14,758 nt of DNA from assembly GCA_002478955.1 (NCBI GenBank), contig DLKK01000028.1, positions 1 to 14,758 of the forward strand. The letters are read 5' to 3'. Each line of letters starts with the position of its first letter. Within the stretch, counting starts at the first letter, position 1. A model generated the notes under the pieces. The model was not told the DNA's origin. It worked only from the letters and a program-made list of their open reading frames with translations, and made no database searches. Source of the DNA: Treponema sp. UBA7590. Its GTDB lineage: Bacteria; Spirochaetota; Spirochaetia; Treponematales; Treponemataceae. Shown here piece by piece: positions 1 to 6,925 of this stretch. The position numbers were made by a program, and so were the translations under genes.

Positions 1-20
1 TCTGGTAGCTGATTCAATTT
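1..20. repeat. Right end of a dispersed inverted-repeat element (partial copy)
   Basis: The first bases, TCTGGTAGCT then two variable bases then TTCAATTT, match the right arm of the full element at 12127-12251 at 18 of 20 positions. They keep the same nine-base spacing between TCT and TTCAATT. The rest of this copy would lie to the left of the window. It is an end fragment only, so its orientation and completeness cannot be judged. Confidence 0.6.
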
Positions 21-39
21 TATGTTGAATCTATAAAAC

Positions 40-68
40 TCGACATTCAAGCTATATACTAAAATAAT
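40..68 (+). promoter_or_regulatory. Putative sigma-70-type promoter of rnhA
   Basis: TCGACA at 40-45 (5 of 6 to TTGACA) is followed after 17 bases by AATAAT at 63-68 (5 of 6 to TATAAT). Transcription would begin near 75, giving a leader of about 40 bases before the rnhA ATG. The region is AT-rich, so a chance match is possible. Confidence 0.45.
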
Positions 69-114
69 AAAACACAACATTTACCATACTGAACTTTTTC
101 TTTACACTAAAAAT

Positions 115-564
115 ATGAATGAAGTAACAATTTATACAGATGGCGGATGCTCTGGAAATCCTGGTCCCGGAGGCTGGGGCGTTGTTGTGATTTTCAACGG
201 CGAGGCAAAACAGCTTTCTGGCGGTGAAAAAAACACAACGAACAACAGAATGGAACTTACTGCGGCAATCAATGCGCTTTCTATAGTAAAAAACACAAAA
301 GAATTCAGCGGACTTCCGGTCAAAATAAACATTGACAGCCAATACGTAAAAAACGGAATAACAGTCTGGATTAAAAACTGGAAACTGAAAGGCTGGAAAA
401 CCGCGGACAAAAAGCCGGTAAAAAATCAGGATTTATGGATTCAGCTGGACGAATTAAATTCCGCCCTTGACGTAAACTGGAACTGGGTAAAAGGACACGC
501 AGGAATTGAATACAACGAAATCTGCGACCAGCTTTGCCAAAAAGAAATTGCAAAAAACAGATAA
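115..564 (+). CDS. rnhA: Ribonuclease HI
   Basis: Type 1 ribonuclease H, which cuts the RNA strand of RNA-DNA hybrids in the cytoplasm and so removes R-loops and primer remnants. The 149-residue length is typical of the bacterial enzyme. The N-terminal strand motif TDGGCSGNPGPGGW is visible at residues 8-21. All expected active-site residues are present: Asp9, Glu47 (in RMELTA), Asp74 (in NIDSQYV), His128 (in VKGHAG) and Asp138. The Trp/Lys-rich stretch around residues 85-102 corresponds to the substrate-binding basic protrusion. The ATG is preceded by ACTAAAAAT and no Shine-Dalgarno sequence, but the protein cannot start later without losing the first strand. It is the first gene of the plus-strand block, 49 bases before the next gene. 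Identification is very secure. Confidence 0.97.
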   Translation: MNEVTIYTDGGCSGNPGPGGWGVVVIFNGEAKQLSGGEKNTTNNRMELTAAINALSIVKNTKEFSGLPVKINIDSQYVKNGITVWIKNWKLKGWKTADKKPVKNQDLWIQLDELNSALDVNWNWVKGHAGIEYNEICDQLCQKEIAKNR

Positions 565-613
565 TTTTTTGTGATTTATTTCCATTTTTTGATTTTTTGC
601 GCGATATAAAGTC

Positions 614-1420
614 ATGCAGAAAATCAAGAAAATTCAACACGCGTTTTTTACGCTTTTTTGTGCGGGTGCGCTTCTGACAAGCATTTCTTGCACGCAACAG
701 GTTTCTTCCATAAAAGAAATTTCTTTACCGCAGTGGCCGCCGGAGCATTCCTCCGAACTGCCAGAAATTGAATTGTGGAATATAACGGTCACAATAGCTG
801 ACGGCTCAGAAAACTTCAGCGTCGGCGCGGACAAAAAAAATATCACGATAGAGCTCGAGGATTCAGCACCCGTTTCAGTTCTTGCGTGGCCGGTGAATTC
901 GGGTTTTCAATTTTTTAAGCCGGCAGGAATGATTTTTCCTTTTGAGGATAATCTTTCGTGGGAAAGCGGATTTTCCGCGGATTGCCTTAAAAAATTCTAT
1001 CTTTCATCAACACAAGTGAATTCAAAAAACGCGGCAAAAAATTATGCTTCCCGGTTCAACTGGAAAAAATTCTCGCAGACAATAAAAGAAAAATCTGAAA
1101 AAAACGAAATTTTTTACAATCCATGGCTTTTAGACCAGCAGAGTATTCTGATTTCTATTGAAAAAGGCAATTTTTCCGCAACAAAACTTTCCCAGAAAAA
1201 AACATGCGCCTTCAACGCAACTGAACTTTTTGCAGAATTTCCAGAAAAAAAGATTTTTTCCGATTACGTTCCGCAGAATTTTTCCACAAAAAACAAAATT
1301 TTCATTCTTTCAAAACAGAAAATCAACCAGTTTCTTTTTTACGAGGATTCAAAGATAATAACTGTCAATGCGGAAAGCAATTCAAGTTTTTCACTTGCGA
1401 TAAATTCTTTACCGATATAA
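614..1420 (+). CDS. Predicted lipoprotein of unknown function
   Basis: A 268-residue protein with a basic N-terminus (MQKIKK), a hydrophobic stretch at residues 10-22 and a spirochaete-type relaxed lipobox, LTSISC. Cys26 is the probable lipid-modified residue. The mature protein should therefore be anchored in the periplasm or on the outer membrane. I do not recognise the mature part. It is rich in Phe, Lys and Asn, has a segment at about residues 65-100 that could be a small beta domain, and has no obvious catalytic motif. The next gene starts 9 bases downstream and also encodes a lipoprotein, followed by an outer-membrane protein gene, so the three are probably co-transcribed and act in the envelope. 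There is no Shine-Dalgarno sequence before this ATG. It is real as a gene; its function is unknown. Confidence 0.8.
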   Translation: MQKIKKIQHAFFTLFCAGALLTSISCTQQVSSIKEISLPQWPPEHSSELPEIELWNITVTIADGSENFSVGADKKNITIELEDSAPVSVLAWPVNSGFQFFKPAGMIFPFEDNLSWESGFSADCLKKFYLSSTQVNSKNAAKNYASRFNWKKFSQTIKEKSEKNEIFYNPWLLDQQSILISIEKGNFSATKLSQKKTCAFNATELFAEFPEKKIFSDYVPQNFSTKNKIFILSKQKINQFLFYEDSKIITVNAESNSSFSLAINSLPI

Positions 1421-1429
1421 ACTTTAAAT

Positions 1430-2602
1430 ATGAAAATAAATGCAAAAAGAATTACCGCAATAATCGTTTTCTCTACAATATTTTTTTCATGCAAAAAAAA
1501 CGAGCCAAAATTCGATGGTCAAAAAATCAGCGAGACAAAAGCAAAGCACAGCTGGTATTATTTTTCTGACGGTAATTTAAAAAAAGCGGAAGGAATTTCT
1601 TCAGTTCCGCAGATTCCTTTCAAGCCGTGGACAGAAGCCACAAGAATTTCTGATATTTCAGTACAGGACTCAAAATATGATTCAATTCCAAAAGGATTTG
1701 CCATTGTAAACCGCACAGGAATTCTGGTTTTTGAGGATGATAAGATAAATCTTTACTGCGATTCTGAGATTTTTTCAAATTCAACGCAGGAAAATCTTGT
1801 TTTTTATGATGACACGCCAATTTTTTCGGTTTACCGAAATTCTTTTTTTAACCGGCAGAATTTCCTGGAAAATTCAATGCACACTTTTTTGGTTCAGTTT
1901 AACACGGAACAAAATGTCTGCTACCCGGTTTTGACTGTAGAAAATCTCGGACTTCCATCAACTGCGGAAATCACAGATTTTATCTGGGACGGTCAATTTT
2001 GGACTTGCAGCGTAAAAGATTCTGGCAATGGAAGCGAAAAAATCAGTTTTTCATATTTAACGTTCCAGCCAAAAACCGAGCTGACTTCTATTTCGCCAAA
2101 AACCGCTGAAAATTCCATATTTATAACCGAAACAACGGAAAAAGAATTCAGGAACGCAAAATCGCCGGAAGATTTTTCAAAAACTCCAAAAAGAATAAAA
2201 AAACTGCTTTCCTCTTTGCCTAAAAATTTTTCCTGTTCCATAAAAGTAAAAACCGCGTCAGGACATACTCCGCGTATTTTTGAAAGCAACAGGAACCGCG
2301 CTGAAAACGAAATTCTTGAAGCTACCGCGATTCTTAGCGACACTTGGACAGCCTGCCTTTTTACGGATGGAACTTTTTATCTGAACGGTGCGCTTTTTGA
2401 AAACAGGATTTTAAACCACGGAAAAAATATAGCATTAAAACTGCCGAAATTGCCTTCTGGATTTTATTACAAGGAATTTGCAATTTCCGGAACAAATCTT
2501 TATGCTTCCTGGGAAGAAAATTCATTTTACACAATCGCGAGAAGCGGTTTTATTTGTGTGGACTTAAATGAAATTTTGTATAAAAATGAATTCAACTGGT
2601 AA
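1430..2602 (+). CDS. Predicted lipoprotein of unknown function
   Basis: A 390-residue protein with a short export signal (basic MKINAKR, hydrophobic residues 8-19) ending in a lipobox-like FFSC, so Cys21 should be lipidated. The mature sequence has many short aromatic and polar stretches with recurring patterns such as VNRTGILVFEDD and FTDGTFYLNG. These hint at a beta-propeller-like or repeat-strand fold, but I cannot assign a family and see no catalytic motif. It starts 9 bases after the preceding lipoprotein stop and ends 4 bases before the outer-membrane protein start, which strongly suggests one transcript. The start context is CTTTAAAT before ATG, with no Shine-Dalgarno sequence. It may work with the two neighbours as an envelope module, but this is inferred from spacing alone. 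Confidence 0.8.
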   Translation: MKINAKRITAIIVFSTIFFSCKKNEPKFDGQKISETKAKHSWYYFSDGNLKKAEGISSVPQIPFKPWTEATRISDISVQDSKYDSIPKGFAIVNRTGILVFEDDKINLYCDSEIFSNSTQENLVFYDDTPIFSVYRNSFFNRQNFLENSMHTFLVQFNTEQNVCYPVLTVENLGLPSTAEITDFIWDGQFWTCSVKDSGNGSEKISFSYLTFQPKTELTSISPKTAENSIFITETTEKEFRNAKSPEDFSKTPKRIKKLLSSLPKNFSCSIKVKTASGHTPRIFESNRNRAENEILEATAILSDTWTACLFTDGTFYLNGALFENRILNHGKNIALKLPKLPSGFYYKEFAISGTNLYASWEENSFYTIARSGFICVDLNEILYKNEFNW

Positions 2603-2606
2603 AAAT

Positions 2607-3254
2607 ATGAGAAAAATTTTTCTTTTTTGTTTTGTACTTTCAGGGTTTTGCCTGGCGGTTTCCGCAAAAACTGTAGATTTCACGGTATCTTTTGCGCCTA
2701 CTCTGATTGTAAACACAGATAACCCCAAGAACAGCGCGCCAGCCCCGATTGTCTATCCATTGTCATTTGGAGTTGTTTTCCCGAAAGAAACGTTTATTTC
2801 TTTCCAGCCACGGATTTCATTTTTCACAAACTATTATCTTTGGAATAAGAACGGAGCGTATCCTGCAGAAATAGAAAACCGGACTGCAACTGCTTTTTCA
2901 TTTCTTTTTGATTTTCCTGTGACATTTACTTTTAATCCAGCTGAAAAACATTTTTTTGACGCTGGAATCGGTCCTTCAGTTTTGGCGCGTTTTGCGGTTC
3001 TTTCTCATTCTGTACATGGAAGCGACGCAGGTTTCAATGGAAATTCCGCCTCTGATGATGTCGCGGAAATCAACAAATATTTTTGGAAAGACGCGAATTT
3101 TCTTTTTATTGACGCATATCTCGCATATCTTTACAAATTCACAGGACAATTAAAGGCCGGCCCGGAACTTAAATTTTATCTTCCCTGCTCTGTGTTTTCC
3201 GGCAACAACCTGAATGCGGCAATGATTTCTCTGGGAATAAAAGCTCGATTTTAA
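2607..3254 (+). CDS. Small outer-membrane beta-barrel-like protein
   Basis: I place the start at the ATG at 2607 (215 residues). This gives a clean signal peptide, MRKIFLFCFVLSGFCLAVSA, with a probable signal peptidase I cut after Ala20. An in-frame ATG at 2568 would add 13 residues before the signal and overlap the upstream gene by 35 bases. The mature protein has alternating aromatic and polar residues in strand-like segments (for example ISFQPRISFFTNYYLW and YLYKFTGQLKAGPELKFYL). It ends in SLGIKARF, a terminal Phe on a strand, which is the usual recognition signal of BAM-assembled barrels. About 8-10 strands would fit this length. The gene begins 4 bases after the lipoprotein stop. The barrel assignment is inferred from pattern, not from a recognised family. 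Confidence 0.7.
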   Translation: MRKIFLFCFVLSGFCLAVSAKTVDFTVSFAPTLIVNTDNPKNSAPAPIVYPLSFGVVFPKETFISFQPRISFFTNYYLWNKNGAYPAEIENRTATAFSFLFDFPVTFTFNPAEKHFFDAGIGPSVLARFAVLSHSVHGSDAGFNGNSASDDVAEINKYFWKDANFLFIDAYLAYLYKFTGQLKAGPELKFYLPCSVFSGNNLNAAMISLGIKARF

Positions 3255-3275
3255 ATGAATTTCATAAAAATCAGC

Positions 3276-3304
3276 TTGAATTATTCACGATAAAAATGTA
3301 GATT
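3276..3304 (+). promoter_or_regulatory. Weak putative promoter for the 478-residue protein gene
   Basis: TTGAAT at 3276-3281 and TAGATT at 3299-3304 are separated by 17 bases in the 60-base gap after the outer-membrane protein gene. The -10 match is only moderate, so the downstream gene may instead be read through from the operon. Confidence 0.25.
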
Positions 3305-3314
3305 TTTCCCGAAA

Positions 3315-4751
3315 ATGCCCGATAATATATATATGGCAGACTCCTTAAAATTTACTGACAAACTAAAAGACGCGCTAAAGGCAAAATCAGACTGGCTGAA
3401 TTCTGAATCATTGCCAAAAATGCTTGAGCATTACCGGCTTCTTCATACCTGTGTAAAAAATATTTACGAAACTTTGATAAAACGAAGCCTTATAACGCCA
3501 GATCCATACAAACTTGAAATAAAAATCTCTGAGATTGCGAGTCCGGACGATTCCCATTTTGTAGAAAGCGAACGTTCTGTTGTAATGGGTTCCCGTTTTT
3601 CAAATTATGAGAGCATGCTGGATTACGTTTGTACTTATGTAAAATTTTCAACTGACTACATAAATATTTCACGCATAAAAAAACTTCTTGACCTGAACAA
3701 TGCGTTCCAGTGGAACAACATGACAATAAATAACTCGCGGACAAATTCGCGCATGCTTGCAACATTGATTCAGGAAATCCGTCATAACGCGCCGCAAATC
3801 ACCGTAAGCCTGATAAATGACTCAATTTCAAAAAGCGCAAAAGCCGTTGCTGAAATAAATGAGATTTTAAAGGATTTGATGACATTTCAGCGCGAGGCAT
3901 ATAAAGTCCAGATTCGCCATGATGTAATCGAACACCCGAAATTCAACAAGGAAAAAGCAAGTAACTCGCAGGCGGATGAAATTGCCGAAATCAAAAAAAA
4001 TCTTTCTGCAATTCTGGGAAAAACACCTTATTACACGGAACTTGTCCAGGAAATCGCAGCGGAAGATCTTGCGCCAAACTGCAAGGCTCTTCAGGAACAG
4101 ACGCTCGCCCGTCTTGCAATAACCGTAAAAACTGAAAAAAGCAAAAAAGTTTCCGTTGACTACAAGCAGTATCTTCTGGAATGTCTGCATATTCTTTCAG
4201 GACTTGGGGAACTTTACTCTCAAATTTCCGACAAAATACAGACAAATGTGAATATCATCGAAAACCAGAAAAACACTTTTTTCCGAAAAATTGTCAAAGC
4301 GCTCAGAAAAATTTTCAATCTTTCAGAGCCGCCGTTAGTTTACGATTTTATAATAGTTGACCCCAAAAAAGACTCAAAAAGCCATCGAAGCGTTGACATG
4401 AATATTTTTATCTCTACACTAGCACGGAAAGCCGCATTTTTTACGCCGCTTTCAAATGTTTATGGCACAGAATTTTCTAAAATCAAAACTTATCCAGAGC
4501 AGAATATTCTTGATTATCTGAACAAAAGCATAACAGAAAATCAGGAAATTCTTACAATCCTGACCGCTGCTGACGAATTTTTCAAGCAGAATGTTGATGC
4601 GCATGACCGGAGCAAAATCAAAGGCCTGAAAATCGATCTTATCTCCGTAAAAAATGTTATTGTAAAAGCAATCCAAAAACGTTCAGAATATGTTGGCTAC
4701 ATTGAAGAACAGGAACAGATGAAAAAACTTGGAATCAAAGATGAAATTTAA
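3315..4751 (+). CDS. Conserved-looking cytoplasmic protein of unknown function
   Basis: A 478-residue protein without a signal peptide or membrane segment, so probably cytoplasmic. It is mostly helical by composition, with Leu/Lys/Glu-rich stretches at about residues 10-60, 170-260 and 395-478 and coiled-coil-like heptads near both ends. A possibly globular segment lies at about residues 325-390 (basic RKIVKALRKIF, then VYDFIIVDP). I recognise no named family or catalytic motif. The start is ambiguous. ATG at 3315 is listed, but the in-frame ATG at 3333, giving MADSLKF, is equally plausible; neither has a Shine-Dalgarno sequence. The 3' end overlaps the peptide-binding protein gene by 11 bases, which implies translational coupling. 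The pairing with a transport protein does not by itself indicate a function. Confidence 0.75.
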   Translation: MPDNIYMADSLKFTDKLKDALKAKSDWLNSESLPKMLEHYRLLHTCVKNIYETLIKRSLITPDPYKLEIKISEIASPDDSHFVESERSVVMGSRFSNYESMLDYVCTYVKFSTDYINISRIKKLLDLNNAFQWNNMTINNSRTNSRMLATLIQEIRHNAPQITVSLINDSISKSAKAVAEINEILKDLMTFQREAYKVQIRHDVIEHPKFNKEKASNSQADEIAEIKKNLSAILGKTPYYTELVQEIAAEDLAPNCKALQEQTLARLAITVKTEKSKKVSVDYKQYLLECLHILSGLGELYSQISDKIQTNVNIIENQKNTFFRKIVKALRKIFNLSEPPLVYDFIIVDPKKDSKSHRSVDMNIFISTLARKAAFFTPLSNVYGTEFSKIKTYPEQNILDYLNKSITENQEILTILTAADEFFKQNVDAHDRSKIKGLKIDLISVKNVIVKAIQKRSEYVGYIEEQEQMKKLGIKDEI

Positions 4752-6339
4752 ATTTTTCAACACAAAAAAAAGAATTCTAGCGGCATTTTTGCTTGGAAGC
4801 GCATTTTTATTTGCGCAGGAAAATCTTCAGGAAGATGATTTTTCAGACAAACCTTCCGAAGAAAAAGATTTTGTGATAATTGAGGCGAGCCACAATTACA
4901 ACCTGAATCCACGGACAGCAAATTATTCCGCGGAAGCACAAATTTTAACCGGGCTTTATGAAGGTCTTTTTTCCTATGACCCGATAACGCTTGAGCCAGT
5001 CTACGCAATAGCAAAAAACTACAGGATTTCTCGCGACAAAAAAAGATGGACGTTTGAGCTAAGGGAAGGAATTAAATTCAGTAACGGCGAACCAATCACC
5101 GCAGACACAATCCGCAAAAGTTTTCTAAAAGTTTTATCAACGCAGAGCGCGCCATTTTCATCTCTTTTAGACATTGTGCAGGGCGCGGAGGAATTCCGCA
5201 CAAACAAAGGAGATGCGGAAATTGTCGGAATTTATGCGCTTGACGAAAACACAATTTCTTTTCATTTGAAAACTCCGGCTTCTCACCTTCCAAAAATTCT
5301 TTGCATGCCAAGTTTTTCTGTGACCGCGGATGACCTTTCAGTTTTCAGCGGGCCGTTCTGCCTTGCGGAGCGCAATGAGAATAAAATCATCCTGAAAAAA
5401 AACGAGAATTACTACGATTCAGAAAACACAAAAATGGATAAAATCACAATTCTTCTTTCAAATGATGAAAAGGAAAACGTTTTTGCATACAACACAGGTT
5501 CTGCCGACTGGATTGCAAGTTCTTTTGATGAAAAGACGCTTCTTTCAAAAGATTCCATCCATCTGAGCGCAGAATTTGCGACACAATATTTTTTCTTCAA
5601 ATTCACCGAGAATTCGGTCTTTAACAATCTGAATCTGCGTCGCGCATTGCTGGAATCAACACCATGGGATGAGCTGCGCGCAAACACTTATGTCCAGGCG
5701 CAAACTCTGGTTTATGCGCTTAATGGCTACCCGAAAGTTGAAGGCTATTCTTTCACCGATAACCTTGAGGCCAAAATCCTTATAAAATCAGCAAGAAAAG
5801 AACTTGAAATGCCTGAAGACCAACGGATAAAAATTCGTTTTGCAATTACAGACACTGATTATATGAAAAAAAAGGCTGAAATTCTAAAAAATGCCTGGGA
5901 ACCTCTGGGAATCGAGCTTGAAACAATTCTTTTTCCTGAATATGAATATCTGGACAAAATTGAAGAAACTGACGCTGATCTTTTCAGTTACAACTGGATA
6001 GGCGATTTTGCGGATCCGCTTGCATTTCTGGAACTTTTCCGCGGAAATTCCACAATGAATGTAACTGGCTGGAACAACAAAGATTTCAATAATCTGCTGG
6101 ATGAGGCCGCGCTTTACACAGACGAAAACCACAACATAACTCTTGCAAAGGCAGAGCAGCTTTTACTTGATGAGGCAGTTATTTTTCCTATTCAGCATCC
6201 GGTCAGCGTAAACATAATCAATCTTGATGAAGTTGGTGGCTGGGCAATAAACGCTTTTGACATCCATCCGCTGAAATATCTTTTCAAACGTGAAAGCATA
6301 AAATCTGAAATTCCGAACATTGTGCTTCTTACAAAATAA
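4741..6339 (+). CDS. Family-5 extracellular solute-binding protein (oligopeptide-binding, OppA/DppA-like)
   Basis: Periplasmic binding protein that would deliver peptides (or another family-5 ligand) to an ABC importer. I choose the ATG at 4741, which gives 532 residues; a longer reading from TTG at 4729 adds only four residues before the signal. Residues 1-25 form a signal peptide with a basic start (KFKFFNTKKR), a hydrophobic core and a probable cut after LFA. There is no lipobox Cys, unlike many Gram-positive homologues. Residues about 67-131 carry the family signature, including LTGLYEGLFSYDP, the WTFELREGIKFSNGEP stretch and TADTIRKSF. The C-terminal part (GDFADPLAFLELF, then the NNLLDEA region) matches the second lobe. 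No permease or ATPase genes flank it, so it is an orphan. It overlaps the preceding gene by 11 bases and the convergent yigZ-like gene by 11 bases. Confidence 0.9.
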   Translation: MKFKFFNTKKRILAAFLLGSAFLFAQENLQEDDFSDKPSEEKDFVIIEASHNYNLNPRTANYSAEAQILTGLYEGLFSYDPITLEPVYAIAKNYRISRDKKRWTFELREGIKFSNGEPITADTIRKSFLKVLSTQSAPFSSLLDIVQGAEEFRTNKGDAEIVGIYALDENTISFHLKTPASHLPKILCMPSFSVTADDLSVFSGPFCLAERNENKIILKKNENYYDSENTKMDKITILLSNDEKENVFAYNTGSADWIASSFDEKTLLSKDSIHLSAEFATQYFFFKFTENSVFNNLNLRRALLESTPWDELRANTYVQAQTLVYALNGYPKVEGYSFTDNLEAKILIKSARKELEMPEDQRIKIRFAITDTDYMKKKAEILKNAWEPLGIELETILFPEYEYLDKIEETDADLFSYNWIGDFADPLAFLELFRGNSTMNVTGWNNKDFNNLLDEAALYTDENHNITLAKAEQLLLDEAVIFPIQHPVSVNIINLDEVGGWAINAFDIHPLKYLFKRESIKSEIPNIVLLTK

Positions 6340-6925
6340 TTTTACCGTTCGAAATATCTTTTAATTTCCGGGAAAACAAATCAAATTCGTCTGATTTTAT
6401 TTTTCCGGAAACTTTCACATCCGTTCCAAATTCTTCCGACACATCAGAAACGCTGAAATCTGTCAGAATCCGCTTTACAACCTGAAACAAAGTGTAATCC
6501 GCCGCAAACGAAAATCCTTTCTTTTCAACATATTCCTCGAACGCAGCAAGATTTTCCGCCGCAAGAAGAACCTGCTTTGTGCCATCGCCATAAGCTTTTA
6601 CAAGTCCGCCAGTTCCAAGCAAAGTTCCGCCAAACCATCTGGTTATTGTAAGAACAATATTTGTGCAGCCAGAACCTTTCAGCACATCAAGCGCGGGGCG
6701 CCCGGCAGTTCCAGAAGGCTCGCCGTCATCGCTCATTCCAAGAATCTCTCCAGAAAGCCCCAGAACAAATGCGTGCACAACATGCGTCGAATCTGGATAT
6801 TTTGTTTTTTGCGCTTTCACAATGTTTCTTGCATCCGACTGTTTTTCACACGGAAAAAGCTCTGAAAGAAACCTTGAGCCTTTTACAGTAAATTCCGATT
6901 CAACTTGTTCCGTAAGAATTTTCAC
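6329..6925 (-). CDS. YigZ/IMPACT (UPF0029) family protein
   Basis: A 198-residue member of the YigZ/IMPACT family. Eukaryotic IMPACT binds GCN1 and affects translation control; the bacterial role is not well defined. The family core is clear: SDDGEPSGTAGRP at residues 65-77 and RWFGGTLLGTGGLVKAY at 96-112, followed by a small C-terminal ferredoxin-like domain at about 135-198. The start is GTG at 6925, placed directly after the TAA of the upstream parC-like gene (TAAGTG, no gap). The AGGA a few bases before it lies inside the last codons of that gene. Translation is therefore very likely coupled and the two genes share a transcript. The 3' end overlaps the convergent peptide-binding gene by 11 bases. 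Confidence 0.93.
   Translation of the reverse strand: MKILTEQVESEFTVKGSRFLSELFPCEKQSDARNIVKAQKTKYPDSTHVVHAFVLGLSGEILGMSDDGEPSGTAGRPALDVLKGSGCTNIVLTITRWFGGTLLGTGGLVKAYGDGTKQVLLAAENLAAFEEYVEKKGFSFAADYTLFQVVKRILTDFSVSDVSEEFGTDVKVSGKIKSDEFDLFSRKLKDISNGKIIL

Noticed and set aside
565..613. T-rich gap after rnhA as a terminator
   Set aside because: T runs are present but no stem precedes them, so no factor-independent terminator is supported.
2568..2606. Upstream in-frame ATG for the small outer-membrane protein
   Set aside because: It would put 13 extra residues before a clean signal peptide and overlap the lipoprotein gene by 35 bases. The ATG at 2607 is better placed.
4729..4740. TTG start for the peptide-binding protein
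   Set aside because: The ATG four codons later gives the same signal peptide with a normal start codon.
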